A stretch of 64,000 nt of DNA from Spiroplasma endosymbiont of Crioceris asparagi (GCF_964020035.1 NZ_OZ026475.1:248001-312000); one strand, 5' to 3'. Positions 51,636 to 62,294 are shown, counted from the first letter of the stretch. The notes: generated by a model not told the origin, from the letters alone. A program made the numbers and translations.

Positions 51636-53206
51636 TATTTTAAATTAACTCCTTTTCATCCAAATAGATAAGTTATTACAAATCCTGCACCATATGTTAA
51701 GACTAAACCCATTAAATAAAACAAATATCCAGTTCATTGGGGAACAACTCCAGTTGCAGACATTAATGGAATTGCCATTAATCCACTAGGACCTAGAGCA
51801 GTACATCCCACATTAATATTCATTATTGCTAAGATCCCAAAGAATAAACCACCAACACAAGCACCTATACAAGATGTTATAAAAGGTTTTACTCTTGGCA
51901 AAGTCACCCCATAAATTATTGGTTCTCCAATTCCTAAGAATCCAGGAACAATTGTAGAAGCAATTTGTTTTCTTAAGTTACTTCCTTTTTGTGCTCTTAC
52001 ATATAATGCTAGTGCAGAACCAACCTGACTTGCGCCAGCCATTGCTAAGATAGGGAATAATACATTAATTCCTTGAGTCTGAATTAGCATTACATAAATA
52101 GGGGTTGCTCCTTGATGAATTCCAAATACAACGGCAATTAGTCAAATTCCTGCTAGTAATGTTCCACAAACTAATAACACTCAAGAATTCTTAGTAACAT
52201 TTTCGAAAATTGCTTCTAAACCACTAAATAAATAACCAGATGTCGGAATTAATAATATTATTTGAATTGCTAACATTGATATCAATACCATTAACGGTAC
52301 TAAAAATATTTTTAGTTGATTAGGAATAAATCTATTATATTGTTTTTCTAATTTAGCAGCAATAATTGCTCCAATTAAAGCTCCAAATAATGAACCATGT
52401 AAACCATTAGATACTCAAGTTTTCATATCAGATGATTTAGAAAAAATTCCTACTGTAAATCAATTACCACCAATGTTGTGAACATTTATTCCCAAGAATG
52501 TTCCGCCATTACCACCAATTGTTAAATCACCTTTATAAAGGTTACCCATTATATTACCAGCAAATGGACCATACATTGCTCCAATTAAAGCTCCCAATAT
52601 TGGAGAACCTCCATAAATTTCTGCAGTTTTTCAACCAATAATAGTTGTTAATATTTGCAACGTAATTGCAAAAAATGAAGTTAATAATGTTATTCACTGT
52701 GAACCAGCTACAGAAGGGTTGTTGTTAAATGAAGTTAAGATAATTGTTCCCATTGCTTGCAATAGACCAGCTCCAATAAAAGCTGGTAAAACGGGAGAAA
52801 ATATTTGGGAAATATTTCCTAAAAAATTCATAACTGAATTTTTTATTTTATTATTTTTACCTTTTTGACGATATCTTACTTTTGTATCAAATGCTATTTG
52901 ATCTAAAGAAGCTTCATTGTTATTAAATGTTTTTTCAGTTTCCGCAACCTTTAGTTGGTTAATTTGTTTTACAAATTCATCATAAACCTCATTAACTTTA
53001 CCAGGTCCTAAAATTATTTGATAACTATCTGAATTTTTTATTAATCCAAGAACGCCGTTAATGTTTCGAATATTTTCATCATTAATTGCATCAGAATTAT
53101 TAACCTTTAATCTTAAACGCGTCATACAATGAGTTCAACTAACAATTGATTGATAATTGATCTCTTTCAAGATTGCTTCAGTTATTTCTACTTTATTATT
53201 TTTCAA
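51635..53206 (-). CDS. PTS EIIBC, likely MurNAc/muropeptide sugar permease
   Basis: A 523-residue transporter of the glucose superfamily. TTG start at 53206, nine bases after GGAGG. EIIB phospho-Cys27 lies in 'THCMTRLRL'. EIIC has ~10 TM segments with the substrate signature '[10 protein letters not shown]' and '[13 protein letters not shown]'. No EIIA is fused, and it has no coiled-coil tail, unlike the two other EIIBC proteins here. Substrate is inferred from neighbours murQ and mupG: MurNAc or MurNAc-GlcNAc, imported as the 6-phosphate. Confidence 0.87.
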
Positions 53207-53305
53207 AATCCTTTACCTCCAAGATTATGGTACAAGAGATTGAAAATTTAAAACGGTAATTAATGTTTAATGATATTTTTTTGCAAAAATTGAATTGTTT
53301 TTTCA

Positions 53306-54142
53306 TTACTTAATAATCTTTGTAGTTTCTAATTTAGATTTAAAATAATTATTATCAATTTCCAGTAAATAATTATAAATAACATCACTTGCTAAAAAAA
53401 TAGAAATTCGTGAAAAAATTGATGAGTTTCTAATTAAAGGATCTAAACTTTCTACTTTTAAATTGATGTCTGCTAAGTCTGTTAAAAGATTTGGTTTTTT
53501 ATTTGTAATAGCAATTATTTTAGCTTGCTGACTATTTTTACATTCTTTTGCTGTTTTAATTACTTCAGCAGTTTTGCCTGAATAAGAAATTAAAAACAAA
53601 ATGTCATTTTTTTCTAAATTCTTTAGATGATAATAAACGTTATTAAAGTCATTTAAAGCAATCGTATTAAACCCTAAACGGTTTAATTTGTTAGATAAAT
53701 CTAAGCAAATTAAATAAGTCCCGCCAACAGCAAAAAAAACAATTTTTTTAGCATTTAAAATACTAAAACAAATATTTTCTACATCTTTAAATGAGCCATT
53801 TAAAATTTTTTCTGTCATTGCAATTGTTTCATAATATAAATTTGCAATTGTAGTAACGCTAGTGGGGTCATTTGTTAAGTTAATATCTAATTGCGAAGTT
53901 TTTTCATCTCAAATTTCTTCTACTAAAAGATGAATATTTTTATAACTATCTAACCCAATTTCTTTAGCAAATCGAGATAAAGTTGAAGGCGAAGTATTTA
54001 AATATTTTGCCATTGCTTCAATGTTATTAAATTCATTAACTTTTTTATCATTTAAAATTTTGTTAGCAATGTAATTGTGCTTATGGTTTTTATCAACACT
54101 AATTACATGAATTTTGTTTATTAAATCGTATTTCTTAATCAT
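53306..54142 (-). CDS. RpiR/MurR-family transcriptional regulator
   Basis: A 278-residue regulator. The N-terminal HTH (HTH_6) is visible: 'NNIEAMAKYLNTSPSTLSRF' and 'AKEIGLDSYKNIHLLVEE'. The C-terminal SIS domain has 'KKIVFFAVGGTYLICLDLSN', 'ILFLISYSGKTAEVIKTA' and 'AKIIAITNK', which bind a phosphosugar. One TGA (53906-53908) is Trp. It is the first gene of the MurNAc cluster, 99 bases ahead of the PTS gene. Expected effector: MurNAc-6-phosphate. It probably acts on AT-rich palindromes upstream. Confidence 0.9.
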
Positions 54143-54154
54143 AAATTTTCCTAA

Positions 54155-54205
54155 AACTATTATACTTTTAATTATAATAAACTTAATATATAAATTTTTT
54201 AAACA
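54155..54205 (-). promoter_or_regulatory. Promoter and possible operator of the MurNAc cluster
   Basis: On the minus strand TTTATTATAATTAAA is nearly palindromic, and a second TATAAT follows before the rpiR start. The same 43 bases recur at 48686-48728. The conserved copy could be an RpiR binding site or simply a duplicated promoter. Confidence 0.5.
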
Positions 54206-54350
54206 CGCATAAGAATTATTTATTAACTAATGTTATAAAACACTTTAATTAATTGTATATAAATGATTTTGTTTTACAAACCTGTTAAAATAATTAACAT
54301 AGCTTAAAGTAATCTGTTAATATAATATTATTATTGATCTAGGAGTAATA

Positions 54351-55613
54351 ATGAAACAATTTAATGTAATAGAGTTTTTTTCGGGAATTGGTGCTCAAAA
54401 AAAAGCATTAGAAATTTTAAAAGAAAATAAAATTTTAGATTACAAAATAGTGGGAACTAGTGATTGGGATGTTTGAGCAAACATTTCTTATAATTTAATT
54501 CATAATAAAAATGACAACAATGAAATAAGTGAAGAAGAAATTGATGATTTTCTTTCTAAATTTACGCATTCATTAGATTCTAAAAATCCTACAAATTTTT
54601 TAAAAATTAAACAATTAGATTTTAAAATAAAAAAATTATTATATGACGCATATAAGAATTCAAACAATATGGGTTCTATAATTAATATTGATGGAAAAAA
54701 ATTACCCAAATGTGACATTTTAACTTACTCATTTCCATGCCAAGATTTATCTAACGCTGGTAAAAACTTGGGTATGTCTAAAGAATCAAACACGAGATCA
54801 GGATTACTATGAGAAGTAGAAAGAATTTTGGAAGAAGCTAATCAAGAAAATAATTTACCAAGATATTTGCTATTGGAGAATGTTAGAAATTTAGTTTCAA
54901 GTAGACATTCAAAAGAGTATATAGAGTGATTAGAAAAATTAAAATCATTAGGTTATTCAACCAAAACCTATTTATTAAATAGCTTTAATTATGGTTCTGT
55001 TCAAAAAAGAATTAGAGTTTTTGCATTAAGTATTTTAGACGGTGATAAAATTAATTTTGTAGATGACTATTTTAAAAATAAAAAATTAATTTCAGAAGAA
55101 AATCCTAAAGATATTTCATCAAATTTAAAATTAAAACAATCTTTAGAAAAAATAATAGATATTAGTTACACGAAATATTTGCACGAAGCTAAAGAAGCAA
55201 TTCCCAATGATACGCCTTCGAGAAAAAAAATATATGATAAAAATCCTAAAATTTTTTCAAATAATAAAGAAGATATTATGGGTGAAAAGACAAAAACTAA
55301 AAACGGTTACTATTCTAGATGAGTGAGAACAATAACAACAAAGCAGGATAGACATCCTAATGCCGGGGTAATTAGTATTAAAAAATCTAAAATTGATGAA
55401 GGGAAAAATAGCTATCGTTTTCTTACGCCAAGAGAAACATTTAAAATTATGGGATTTTCGAATAACGATTTTGATAAAATTAAAGAAAAAGAAATTATAA
55501 GAAATGATGTTTTGTATAGACAAGCAGGAAATTCAATTGTTGTAAATGTTTTAGTTGCAATATTTAATGAAATATTAATTGCAGAAAAAAAATTTGGTGA
55601 ATTAAATGAATAA
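54351..55613 (+). CDS. DNA cytosine-C5 methyltransferase
   Basis: A 420-residue m5C methyltransferase. Motif I 'VIEFFSGIGAQKKALEI' binds SAM; motif IV 'SFPCQDLS' holds the catalytic Cys (about residue 130); motif VI reads 'LLENVRN'; motif VIII 'GSVQKRIRVF'; motif X 'VLYRQAGNSIVVNVL'. All are in standard order, with the target-recognition region between about residues 230 and 330. AGGAG precedes the ATG. It overlaps the next gene by 8 bases. The target sequence cannot be read. It presumably marks host DNA for the DUF262 system downstream. Confidence 0.94.
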
Positions 55614-56256
55614 TTTAGATAATTTTGGAGAAAAAGTTTCAAAAATATGTTTTGAATTAAGTGGTATTAAAGGTATTGAAAAATATAATAATGAGTGATG
55701 AAAAATAAAAACATCTTTTTTTAGTATTGTTGAAAAAGCGTTTTATTTTAATTTTACAAAACAAAAATTTCTAAAAATTAAAATTAAAGAAAAAGATATT
55801 TATTTAGGAGAAAACAAAAATGGAATTAATGTGTCAACTTTTGGACAATATTTTAGAGTCTGACTAACCTTCGGTGTAATTGATTTTGATGAAGAATTTA
55901 ATAATTATAATAAGTTTAGTTCCTTAATAAAAAATATAAAAACAATTAAGTTTTCTAATTATTTTTTAACATCTAATGACGCTACACAATATTTTTTAGA
56001 AATGAAGCCGATTGATATTATACAAAAAAACTTATTTTTATTAAAAGGGAAAAGCTTTTTGGCAGACACAATTATTAAAACAATTTTTACAATTTCAATT
56101 TATATTACAAAATTTTATTTTAATTATTTAGATGAGGTTATGTGTCAATATATTTCTGGTACAAAAAATTATAAAATTTCTACAAAAAATAGTATAATAG
56201 CGGAATATAAAGGACAAAGAAAAATAGTTAAATTAATAAAAATAGGGGAAAAATAA
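55606..56256 (+). CDS. Unknown protein in a restriction-like operon
   Basis: A 216-residue unrecognised protein. It starts inside the methyltransferase (ATGAATAA overlap) and ends one base before the DUF262 gene, so it belongs to the same operon. It is rich in Phe, Ile and Lys and contains a 'FGQYFRVWLTFGVIDFDEEF' beta-like stretch and a helix ('KSFLADTIIKTIFTISIYIT') hydrophobic enough to be buried. No nuclease motif is evident. It may be a specificity, inhibitor or assembly factor of the system. Confidence 0.7.
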
Positions 56257-56257
56257 T

Positions 56258-58750
56258 ATGCATATGAATAAAAATTGAAAAGAAATAAATGAATTTTTAA
56301 TGACAATAAATGGGAATGAGTATTTAGAAGAATTATTAAAAGAAAATAATCTAGACAAAACTAATCACATTTCTGTTGAAGCTAGAAGATTAATGGAATA
56401 TTTGTTTAAGTATATATTAGACTCAAAGGGTTTTAGAATCGAAAAAAACGATCCAACTTTAATTAAATTAATTAATGATTTAAAACAATATTATTTTGAT
56501 GAAAACAATGGAATTGCATGACCAAAAGATGTTGATTTTTCCATTCATCACATTAGGCTAGTTGGTAATTCATATTTGCATCCGGATGATTTCGGAGCAC
56601 TCCGTATTAAAAAGAATGATTTTAATTCTAATTTGCAAATTTTAAAATACATTCATTTTTTAATTCAATTTTTAATTAAAAATTTTTTTAATTCAAATTT
56701 TCAAATAAAAGAATTTGATGACGAAATATATTACGAAAATTTTAATAAAACAAGACACATTTTTGATGTTAAAAAAAATGAAATTAAAATTGAAAATGAT
56801 TCATTAAAGTTAAAAAAACTTACAATTTCAGAATTAATATTAAATGAAAATTTTTTATTTTTTATTCCATCTTACCAAAGAAAATATAAATGAAATGAAA
56901 CAAATTGCGAAGAGCTAATTAAAAATATTATTGCAAAATATAAAACTGACGATAGACAAGAATATTTTGGACCCATGGCAATAACATTAGAAACCGATAA
57001 TAGTGATAAGAAAAATGTAACTTTAAGAATGATAGATGGTCAACAAAGAATTACTACTTCAATAATTTTGTTTAAAGTTTTATATGAAATTATGCTTGAA
57101 AAAAAATGCAAAAACATACCTTTTGATTTGTCTAATATTTTTAAAAGTAAAGATTTATTGGAAATTAAATATAAAAATGCAACCGAAGATGAAATTGAAA
57201 GACAAGCTATTGAAATAATAATAAATAATAACTTGTCGTTTGGATACAAAAGTTATGATTTAATTCGTTATGCTAGTGAAAATTCAAATGCAGCAAAAAA
57301 TTATTTATTTTTTTATAACTATTTAAATAAAAAAGATTTTAGCGAAGAAGATATTATAGAAATATATGAATATTTTGCAAATCAATATGTTGTTTCATGT
57401 ATAGATTTTAAAAAAGAACCTAATGAAGAAATGGAAATATTTGAAAATTTAAATTCAAAAGGAACAGAATTAACTGCTTTTGATATGTTTAAAAACTTTT
57501 TATTTAATATTATTAATAAACAAGATTTTATTAAAAATGAAAATAAAATAGTTTCAAAATTTAAAGAATATTTATCATTTGAAAAAATGAGTCAATCAAT
57601 AAATAGAAAACCGCAAATAAAAATAATAGATGATATGGAAGAAGAATTTTTGTTTTATTTTTGTTTGTATAAATCAAAAAATGGCGATTTAAAAAAAGAT
57701 AAAAAGAGTATTCTAAGAGTTATTAAGAATGATATTTTTAATAAAAAAGAAAATATATCGTTTGAAGAATATAAAAACCTTATTGAAGAAATAGGGAAAT
57801 ATGCATATATTTATTTTTCTTTTAAAATTAAAGCTTATAAAAATGATAAAAATAATTTTTTATATCATTTTGCAAAAAATTTAAATAATCTAGAACATAA
57901 AGAAGTAACACAATTATTTTTATTTTTCTTAGTTGATGTATATGGAAAAAATAAATGATTTGCGTTAAAAAAACAATTTAGTTTTACAAAAACTGATTAT
58001 TTTAAAAAATGTTTATTTCAATTAGAAAAATGATACGTTTCATTAATACAAGTTTATGGTACAGGTCAATCACTAACGAAACCGCTAATCAAATTAATTA
58101 ATTTTTTAAGTTTTTACGATTTTCAAAATAGTTCTTATTTAGAAACATTACCAAAAATTATAGAAAGATGATTTAATTGTGAAGGAAAAGATTCAATAAC
58201 AATTGTAGATGAAGCTCAAAATAACTATTTTCAAGATTCTTATTCTAATTTAAAAACACCTTCAGAAGAACAATTTGAAAATTCTATAAAGAATGGTGAA
58301 ATTAAAGATCAAAACATTGCTTTAATATTATTAAGAAGAATAGAAGAAAAAGAATTAGAAGTAAATGAACAAATTTATAGAGAAAAAAATTCTTTAGAAC
58401 ATATAATGCCTCAAAAACTAAATCAAAAGTGATTAGAAGAATTAAGGGAATTTTATCCAAATAAAAATGACTCATGAATATTAGATAAACATAAAGAAAT
58501 GAATAATTATTTAGGAAATTATGCTTTTTTAGATAAAAATGACAATTCAAAACTTAAAAATAGAGAATTTAGCTTTAAGTTAAAACAAATTTATAGTAAG
58601 TCTAAATGTCCATTATTTACAATGGATTTTGTAATTCCTCAAAATGACGAAATAAAAAATATTTTAAAATTAGAAAAATTTGATTTTGAAATTATTAAAG
58701 CTAGAAACTCTAAAATGGCTCGTATTGCTGCAAATATTTATTATGAATAA
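56258..58750 (+). CDS. DUF4145-like + DUF262 + DUF1524 (GmrSD-like) restriction protein
   Basis: An 830-residue protein. Residues ~25-150 ('VEARRLMEYLFKYILDSKGF', 'FSIHHIRLVGNSYLHPDDFG') resemble DUF4145. DUF262 (ParB/GmrS-like NTP-handling domain) begins near 195: 'PSYQRKYKWN', 'RMIDGQQRITTS' (~258) and 'FENLNSKGTELTAFDMFKNF' (~395). A DUF1524 HNH-like nuclease end has 'SLEHIMPQKLNQKW' (~712) and 'YLGNYAFLDKNDNSKLKNRE'. This is the one-chain GmrSD arrangement of type IV-like restriction. Start: the first ATG, AGGGG eleven bases upstream; a second ATG is two codons on. Many TGA codons are Trp. Confidence 0.88.
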
Positions 58751-58759
58751 AATTTGATG

Positions 58760-58765
58760 TATAAT
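58760..58765 (+). promoter_or_regulatory. Extended -10 promoter of the small RNA
   Basis: TGTATAAT (TG one base before TATAAT) six bases before the first paired base of the RNA candidate at 58772. Confidence 0.65.
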
Positions 58766-58770
58766 AAAAA

Positions 58771-58890
58771 TAGTCTAGCGCAATTAATAGCCTGTTAATG
58801 TTTACATAGCCCTATCATTTAGACATTATTTATTTTATTTGTAAATTTAAGCTAGACTATAAACCCAGTGCTCCGCCCGAGCACTTTTTT
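58771..58890 (+). ncRNA. Likely ~120-nt structured small RNA
   Basis: A promoter lies just upstream. AGTCTAGC (58772-58779) pairs with GCTAGACT (about 58851-58858). Inside, TTTACA pairs with TGTAAA, giving a long imperfect rod. A GC-rich terminator hairpin closes it. No ORF fits, and it shows none of the features I know for SRP RNA, RNase P or tmRNA. M. capricolum is known to make small stable RNAs of similar size (MCS series), but a match to any of them cannot be made by eye. Confidence 0.62.
58867..58890 (+). terminator. Terminator of the small RNA
   Basis: AGTGCTC / GAGCACT stem, CGCCC loop, T run. It is unusually GC-rich for the region. Confidence 0.9.
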
Positions 58891-58921
58891 ATTTGTCAAA
58901 ATAAAAAATAGGGAAAAGAAT

Positions 58922-58949
58922 AAAAAAATCATTTATTAAAATGATTTGT
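58922..58949 (-). terminator. Terminator of exonuclease gene
   Basis: AAATCATTT / AAATGATTT stem with T run on the minus-strand side. The stop codon is inside the loop region. Confidence 0.78.
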
Positions 58950-59490
58950 AATTATAATTATTACGTTTACATAAGATTTCAAAAACTTCCACTGAATAAA
59001 ATAATTTTTTAATAATTTGATAAATCATTTTAGCATCTTCAAACCCATCATGATTTTTAAATTCTAAATTCAAGCCCTCTGCTAAACTTTTTAATCCCAT
59101 TTTAAGTTTAATATCTTTTGGTAATAAAAGTTTAATTGTCTCTTGTGAACAAATATAATTAAATTTTACTCCATGAATATGAAATTTTCATATAGCGCGT
59201 TGCAAATATCTCATATCATGCCAAGCGCTATGAGCACAAATTAAATATGTTCCATTAAAAAATTTTGTTATTTGTTTTCAAAAATTTTTAAAAGTAGGGG
59301 AATTTGCAACTACGTCTGCTGTAATTTTATGAAGTTCACTTCTATGATCATCAAATTTAAACGGTCATGGTTTAATTTTTTGAGAAATCTTTATTTTTTT
59401 ACCATTGTCATAAACATACATTCCAATTTGACAAATACTAGCAGGATTTTTATTTGCTACTTCAAAATCTAAAAACACTATTTTACTCAT
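58936..59490 (-). CDS. DEDDh 3'-5' exonuclease (DnaQ-like)
   Basis: A 184-residue exonuclease, whole only with TGA read as Trp. ExoI motif 'VFLDFEVANKNPASIC' supplies the Asp-Glu pair; ExoII 'LICAHSAWHDMRYLQ' supplies the second Asp; ExoIII 'HDGFEDAKMIYQ' supplies His and Asp. This order fits DnaQ/ExoX-type enzymes that trim DNA or RNA 3' ends. As a free-standing protein it could be a polymerase proofreader or a repair or RNA-processing enzyme. It has GGATTAATATG upstream and is divergent from the tRNA cluster. Confidence 0.87.
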
Positions 59491-59569
59491 ATTAATCCTT
59501 TAATAATTATTAATATAAATATTATTATAGAAAATAATAAAAAAATTTTAAAAAATTTATTTTTTTCTT

Positions 59570-59575
59570 TATAAT
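59570..59575 (+). promoter_or_regulatory. Promoter -10 of the tRNA cluster
   Basis: TATAAT 38 bases before tRNA-Thr, in a T-rich context. Confidence 0.6.
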
Positions 59576-59612
59576 AAATATTGGTTCTCATTAAAACAAT
59601 GGGTTCGAAGCT

Positions 59613-59688
59613 GCTGACTTAGCTCAGTTGGTAGAGCAATTGACTAGTAATCAATAGGTCGAAGGTTCGAATCCTTTAGTCAGCACCA
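59613..59688 (+). tRNA. tRNA-Thr (AGU)
   Basis: GCTGACT/AGTCAGC acceptor, D-arm AGCTCAGTTGGTAGAGC, anticodon stem ATTGA/TCAAT with anticodon AGT at 59646-59648, T-loop GTTCGAATC, CCA encoded. Anticodon AGU is usual for mollicute Thr tRNA. Confidence 0.96.
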
Positions 59689-59697
59689 CTTTTTAAT

Positions 59698-59781
59698 GGA
59701 GGGGTAGCGAAGTGGCTAAACGCGGGTGGCTGTAAACCATCTCCTTACGGTTCGGGGGTTCGAATCCCTCTCCCTCCACCA
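59698..59781 (+). tRNA. tRNA-Tyr (GUA)
   Basis: Class II tRNA with a long variable arm. Acceptor GGAGGGG/TCCCTCC (one wobble), anticodon GTA at 59732-59734, GTTCGAATC T-loop, CCA encoded. Confidence 0.96.
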
Positions 59782-59785
59782 TTAT

Positions 59786-59860
59786 TGGGCTATAGCCAAG
59801 CGGTAAGGCAAGGGACTTTGACTCCCTCATGCGTCGGTTCGAATCCTACTAGCCCAGCCA
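59786..59860 (+). tRNA. tRNA-Gln (UUG)
   Basis: TGGGCTA/TAGCCCA acceptor, AGGGA/TCCCT anticodon stem, anticodon TTG at 59818-59820, CCA encoded. Confidence 0.96.
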
Positions 59861-59871
59861 TATATTTTTTT

Positions 59872-59947
<76 letters not shown>

Positions 59948-59960
59948 TTTTTATTATTAA

Positions 59961-60049
59961 CCCCAGGTGGCGGAATTGGTAGACGCATTGGACTTAAAAT
60001 CCAACGGTTTTAAACAACCGTGCCGGTTCAAGTCCGGCCCTGGGGACCA
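59961..60049 (+). tRNA. tRNA-Leu (UAA)
   Basis: Class II tRNA. CCCCAGG/CCTGGGG acceptor, TTGGA/TCCAA anticodon stem, anticodon TAA at 59995-59997, long variable arm, CCA encoded. Confidence 0.96.
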
Positions 60050-60067
60050 TCTTAATGGACTTGAAAA

Positions 60068-60093
60068 AAAGAATGCTGAAAAGCATTCTTTTT
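60068..60093 (+). terminator. Terminator of the tRNA cluster
   Basis: AAAGAATGCT / AGCATTCTTT stem with a GAAA tetraloop and T run. Confidence 0.9.
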
Positions 60094-60134
60094 GTTTGTT
60101 TAAATGAGAATAAAAAAAGATAGATTAATCTATC

Positions 60135-60896
60135 TTAATTAGTATTAGCTTTTTTAATTGCATCAATGATATTTGTATAAACCTTATCATCTTGGGCAAA
60201 TTTATAATAAATACCTTCTTTATTTATTTTAGGATTATCAAATTTTTTGGTTCCATCATATCCAAATCAATTATCCATATTTTCTTGTGCTTGTGCTTGA
60301 GATGGGGTTGTTGCAATACTTAAGTCAAAGGCATTAGAAATTCAGACTAATTTACCATTTCTTATTAAAATAAACATTGGAGATTGTTCTAAACCTTCTA
60401 AATACTTTTTAACATAATCTTTGTTTTGTTGTTTGTTTTGATTTTTATAAGGGTTAGTTTGACCATTATCTCAATAATCAAACAAACGATCATTTAGTCA
60501 TGAATCAATTTGTTTAGCAAATTTTTCTTGATGTAATGAAGCTTTTTCTTTTGATTTATATGTATAAAGATTTAGAGGGTTAGTTTTAACTTCTTCACCT
60601 CAACCGGTTAGATGTGATTTAGAATCACCATCACTTTTACCTTTATTGTTATTGTAATCTGTAACAGTTTCACCCATTAAATAATTAAAACGAGTTTTAA
60701 ATAAATCATCTTTAATTACTTTTTCAAAGTTTTTAGTTTTGTCATCATCTTTAGCACCAAGCATGGCCACAAATGATTCATGATTATTAATGTGTGATAA
60801 AAAATCTTTATATTCTTTGGCTTGACAAGAAACAAGCAATAGGGGTAAATTAGCACTTACTAATAACAACCCTGACAGCGCTATAATTTTTTTCAT
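60135..60896 (-). CDS. Lipoprotein, hypothetical
   Basis: A 253-residue lipoprotein with signal 'MKKIIALSGLLLVSANLPLL' and Cys24 ('LVSC'). Several TGA codons, the first at 60600-60602, read as Trp. The mature part contains 'SWLNDRLFDYWDNGQTNPY' and 'PMFILIRNGKLVWISNAFD', then 'AQAQENMDNWFGYDGTKKF'. The ATG at 60896 gives a normal signal; a TTG three codons earlier is also possible, with AGGTG before it. The protein faces the tRNA cluster terminator. No recognised family, no repeats. Confidence 0.85.
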
Positions 60897-61265
60897 TTTC
60901 AACAATACACCTACTTAAATTATTTAATATTAATATAACATAATTTAAACTATTTAAAAATATTGTTTATGAGACTATTGCATTTTAAATTTTGATTAAA
61001 TTGTTCAAGAAACAAGTTTTATTATTAATTTTAAAAAAGAAGTTTATAATTATATTGTGGTTATCCACAAAAATTAAAAGAATTTATTAAAAATTAACAA
61101 TAAAGAAAAGAAAAGGTAATTTATTAATAAATACTAAAAAGAAATATTTACTAAACAGAACATCATGTTCTGTTTTTTGTTTATCATAATATTATTATTT
61201 TTTTGTCTTTGAGTAAGAGTAAAATTATTTTATAAATAATTTTAATTAAATAAGGAAGTGATTAA
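60897..61265. other. Intergenic region with a possible short transcript and DnaA-box-like site
   Basis: TATAAT at 61045-61050, then TTGTGG-TTAT-CCACAA (61055-61070), which contains the DnaA-box consensus TTATCCACA, then a terminator at 61153-61178. About 100 bases could be transcribed on their own. No convincing protein is encoded. The part from 60897 to 61040 shows nothing clear beyond the lipoprotein promoter. Confidence 0.45.
61153..61178 (+). terminator. Terminator in the 60897-61265 gap
   Basis: AAACAGAACA / TGTTCTGTTT stem, TCA loop, T run. No gene ends just before it on the plus strand. Confidence 0.8.
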
Positions 61266-62294
61266 ATGAAGAAAAATTTAACTTCAAAAATTTTTGCTAA
61301 TTTTTGATTGGATAATGCTTATAATTCATCGCATATTGAAGGAAATAAATTAACTGCAAATACAGTTGATTTATTGTTATTAGCAAGTGAAAACAACATT
61401 AATGATATTCAATTAAACATTGAACCAAATAGACAAGGGTTTGATAGAAGTGATAATGTTCAAAAAGAGTTATATAAAAATGAAATTATCGGTTTTAAAG
61501 AAGTTATACATTCATTTATTGATAATTTAAAATCTGATCAAACAGATTTGCAAAAACTTGCTAAAGATTTTCATTATTTTTTAATGGGTGCTGTTTTTCA
61601 AGATAACAATAAATCAAATTTAGCAGGAAATTTTAAAACATCTGATTCAATCATTATTTTAAAATCTGCCAATGAAAAAATTTTAACTTCTAATGCTAGT
61701 GATGTAGAAAATGATTTAGACTTTTTATTTACTAACTATAAAAATAAAATGGCAAAAGCAACTAACTTAAAACAAAAATTATTAGCTTTAGCTTATATGC
61801 ATATTGGTTTTGAATCAATTCATCCGTTTATTGATGGAAATGGAAGAACAGGAAGATTATTGTTAGCATACGAAGCAATGAGAAATAACTTACCACCATT
61901 TCATATTTCTAATGAAGGAAAATACGAATATTTTTTAGCACTAGAAGAATGTACTGTTAATCCAAATACAACTAACTTTAATCAAAGAACAGATTTATCT
62001 GATGATAAATTAGAAAAAATGGTTTTTGTTTTCAGTAATAATTTACAAAATCAATTAGGAAGAATTGCTAATTGAGATGATTATAAAATGTTTCAACTAA
62101 CTCCAGATAGGATTAAAAGAATTGATGAATTTATTGAAGAATTAAATAAAACTCTTGCATCTGATCATATAACTTTAGAATATTTATTAGAAGACTTTCA
62201 AATTAACAATTTTGAAATTTTAATAAAAGAAAATGGATTAATTAGAAATGGATATGATATAGACAAATTAGACAGTTTTGAAATGGAGATGTAA
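61266..62294 (+). CDS. Fic-domain protein
   Basis: A 342-residue Fic enzyme that would transfer AMP (or another nucleotide) to a target protein. The core motif HPFIDGNGRTGR is complete (about residues 186-197), with 'YMHIGFESI' before it. Near the N-terminus, 'SSHIEGN' (residues 21-27) matches the inhibitory (S/T)xxxE(G/N) helix, so activity is probably self-restrained. A small C-terminal helical domain of ~70 residues follows residue ~270. TGA codons are Trp. GGAAGTG precedes the ATG. A terminator overlaps its stop, separating it from the next gene. Confidence 0.92.

Noticed and set aside
61061-61069. Replication origin
   Set aside because: Only one DnaA-box-like sequence, no dnaA gene and no cluster of boxes.
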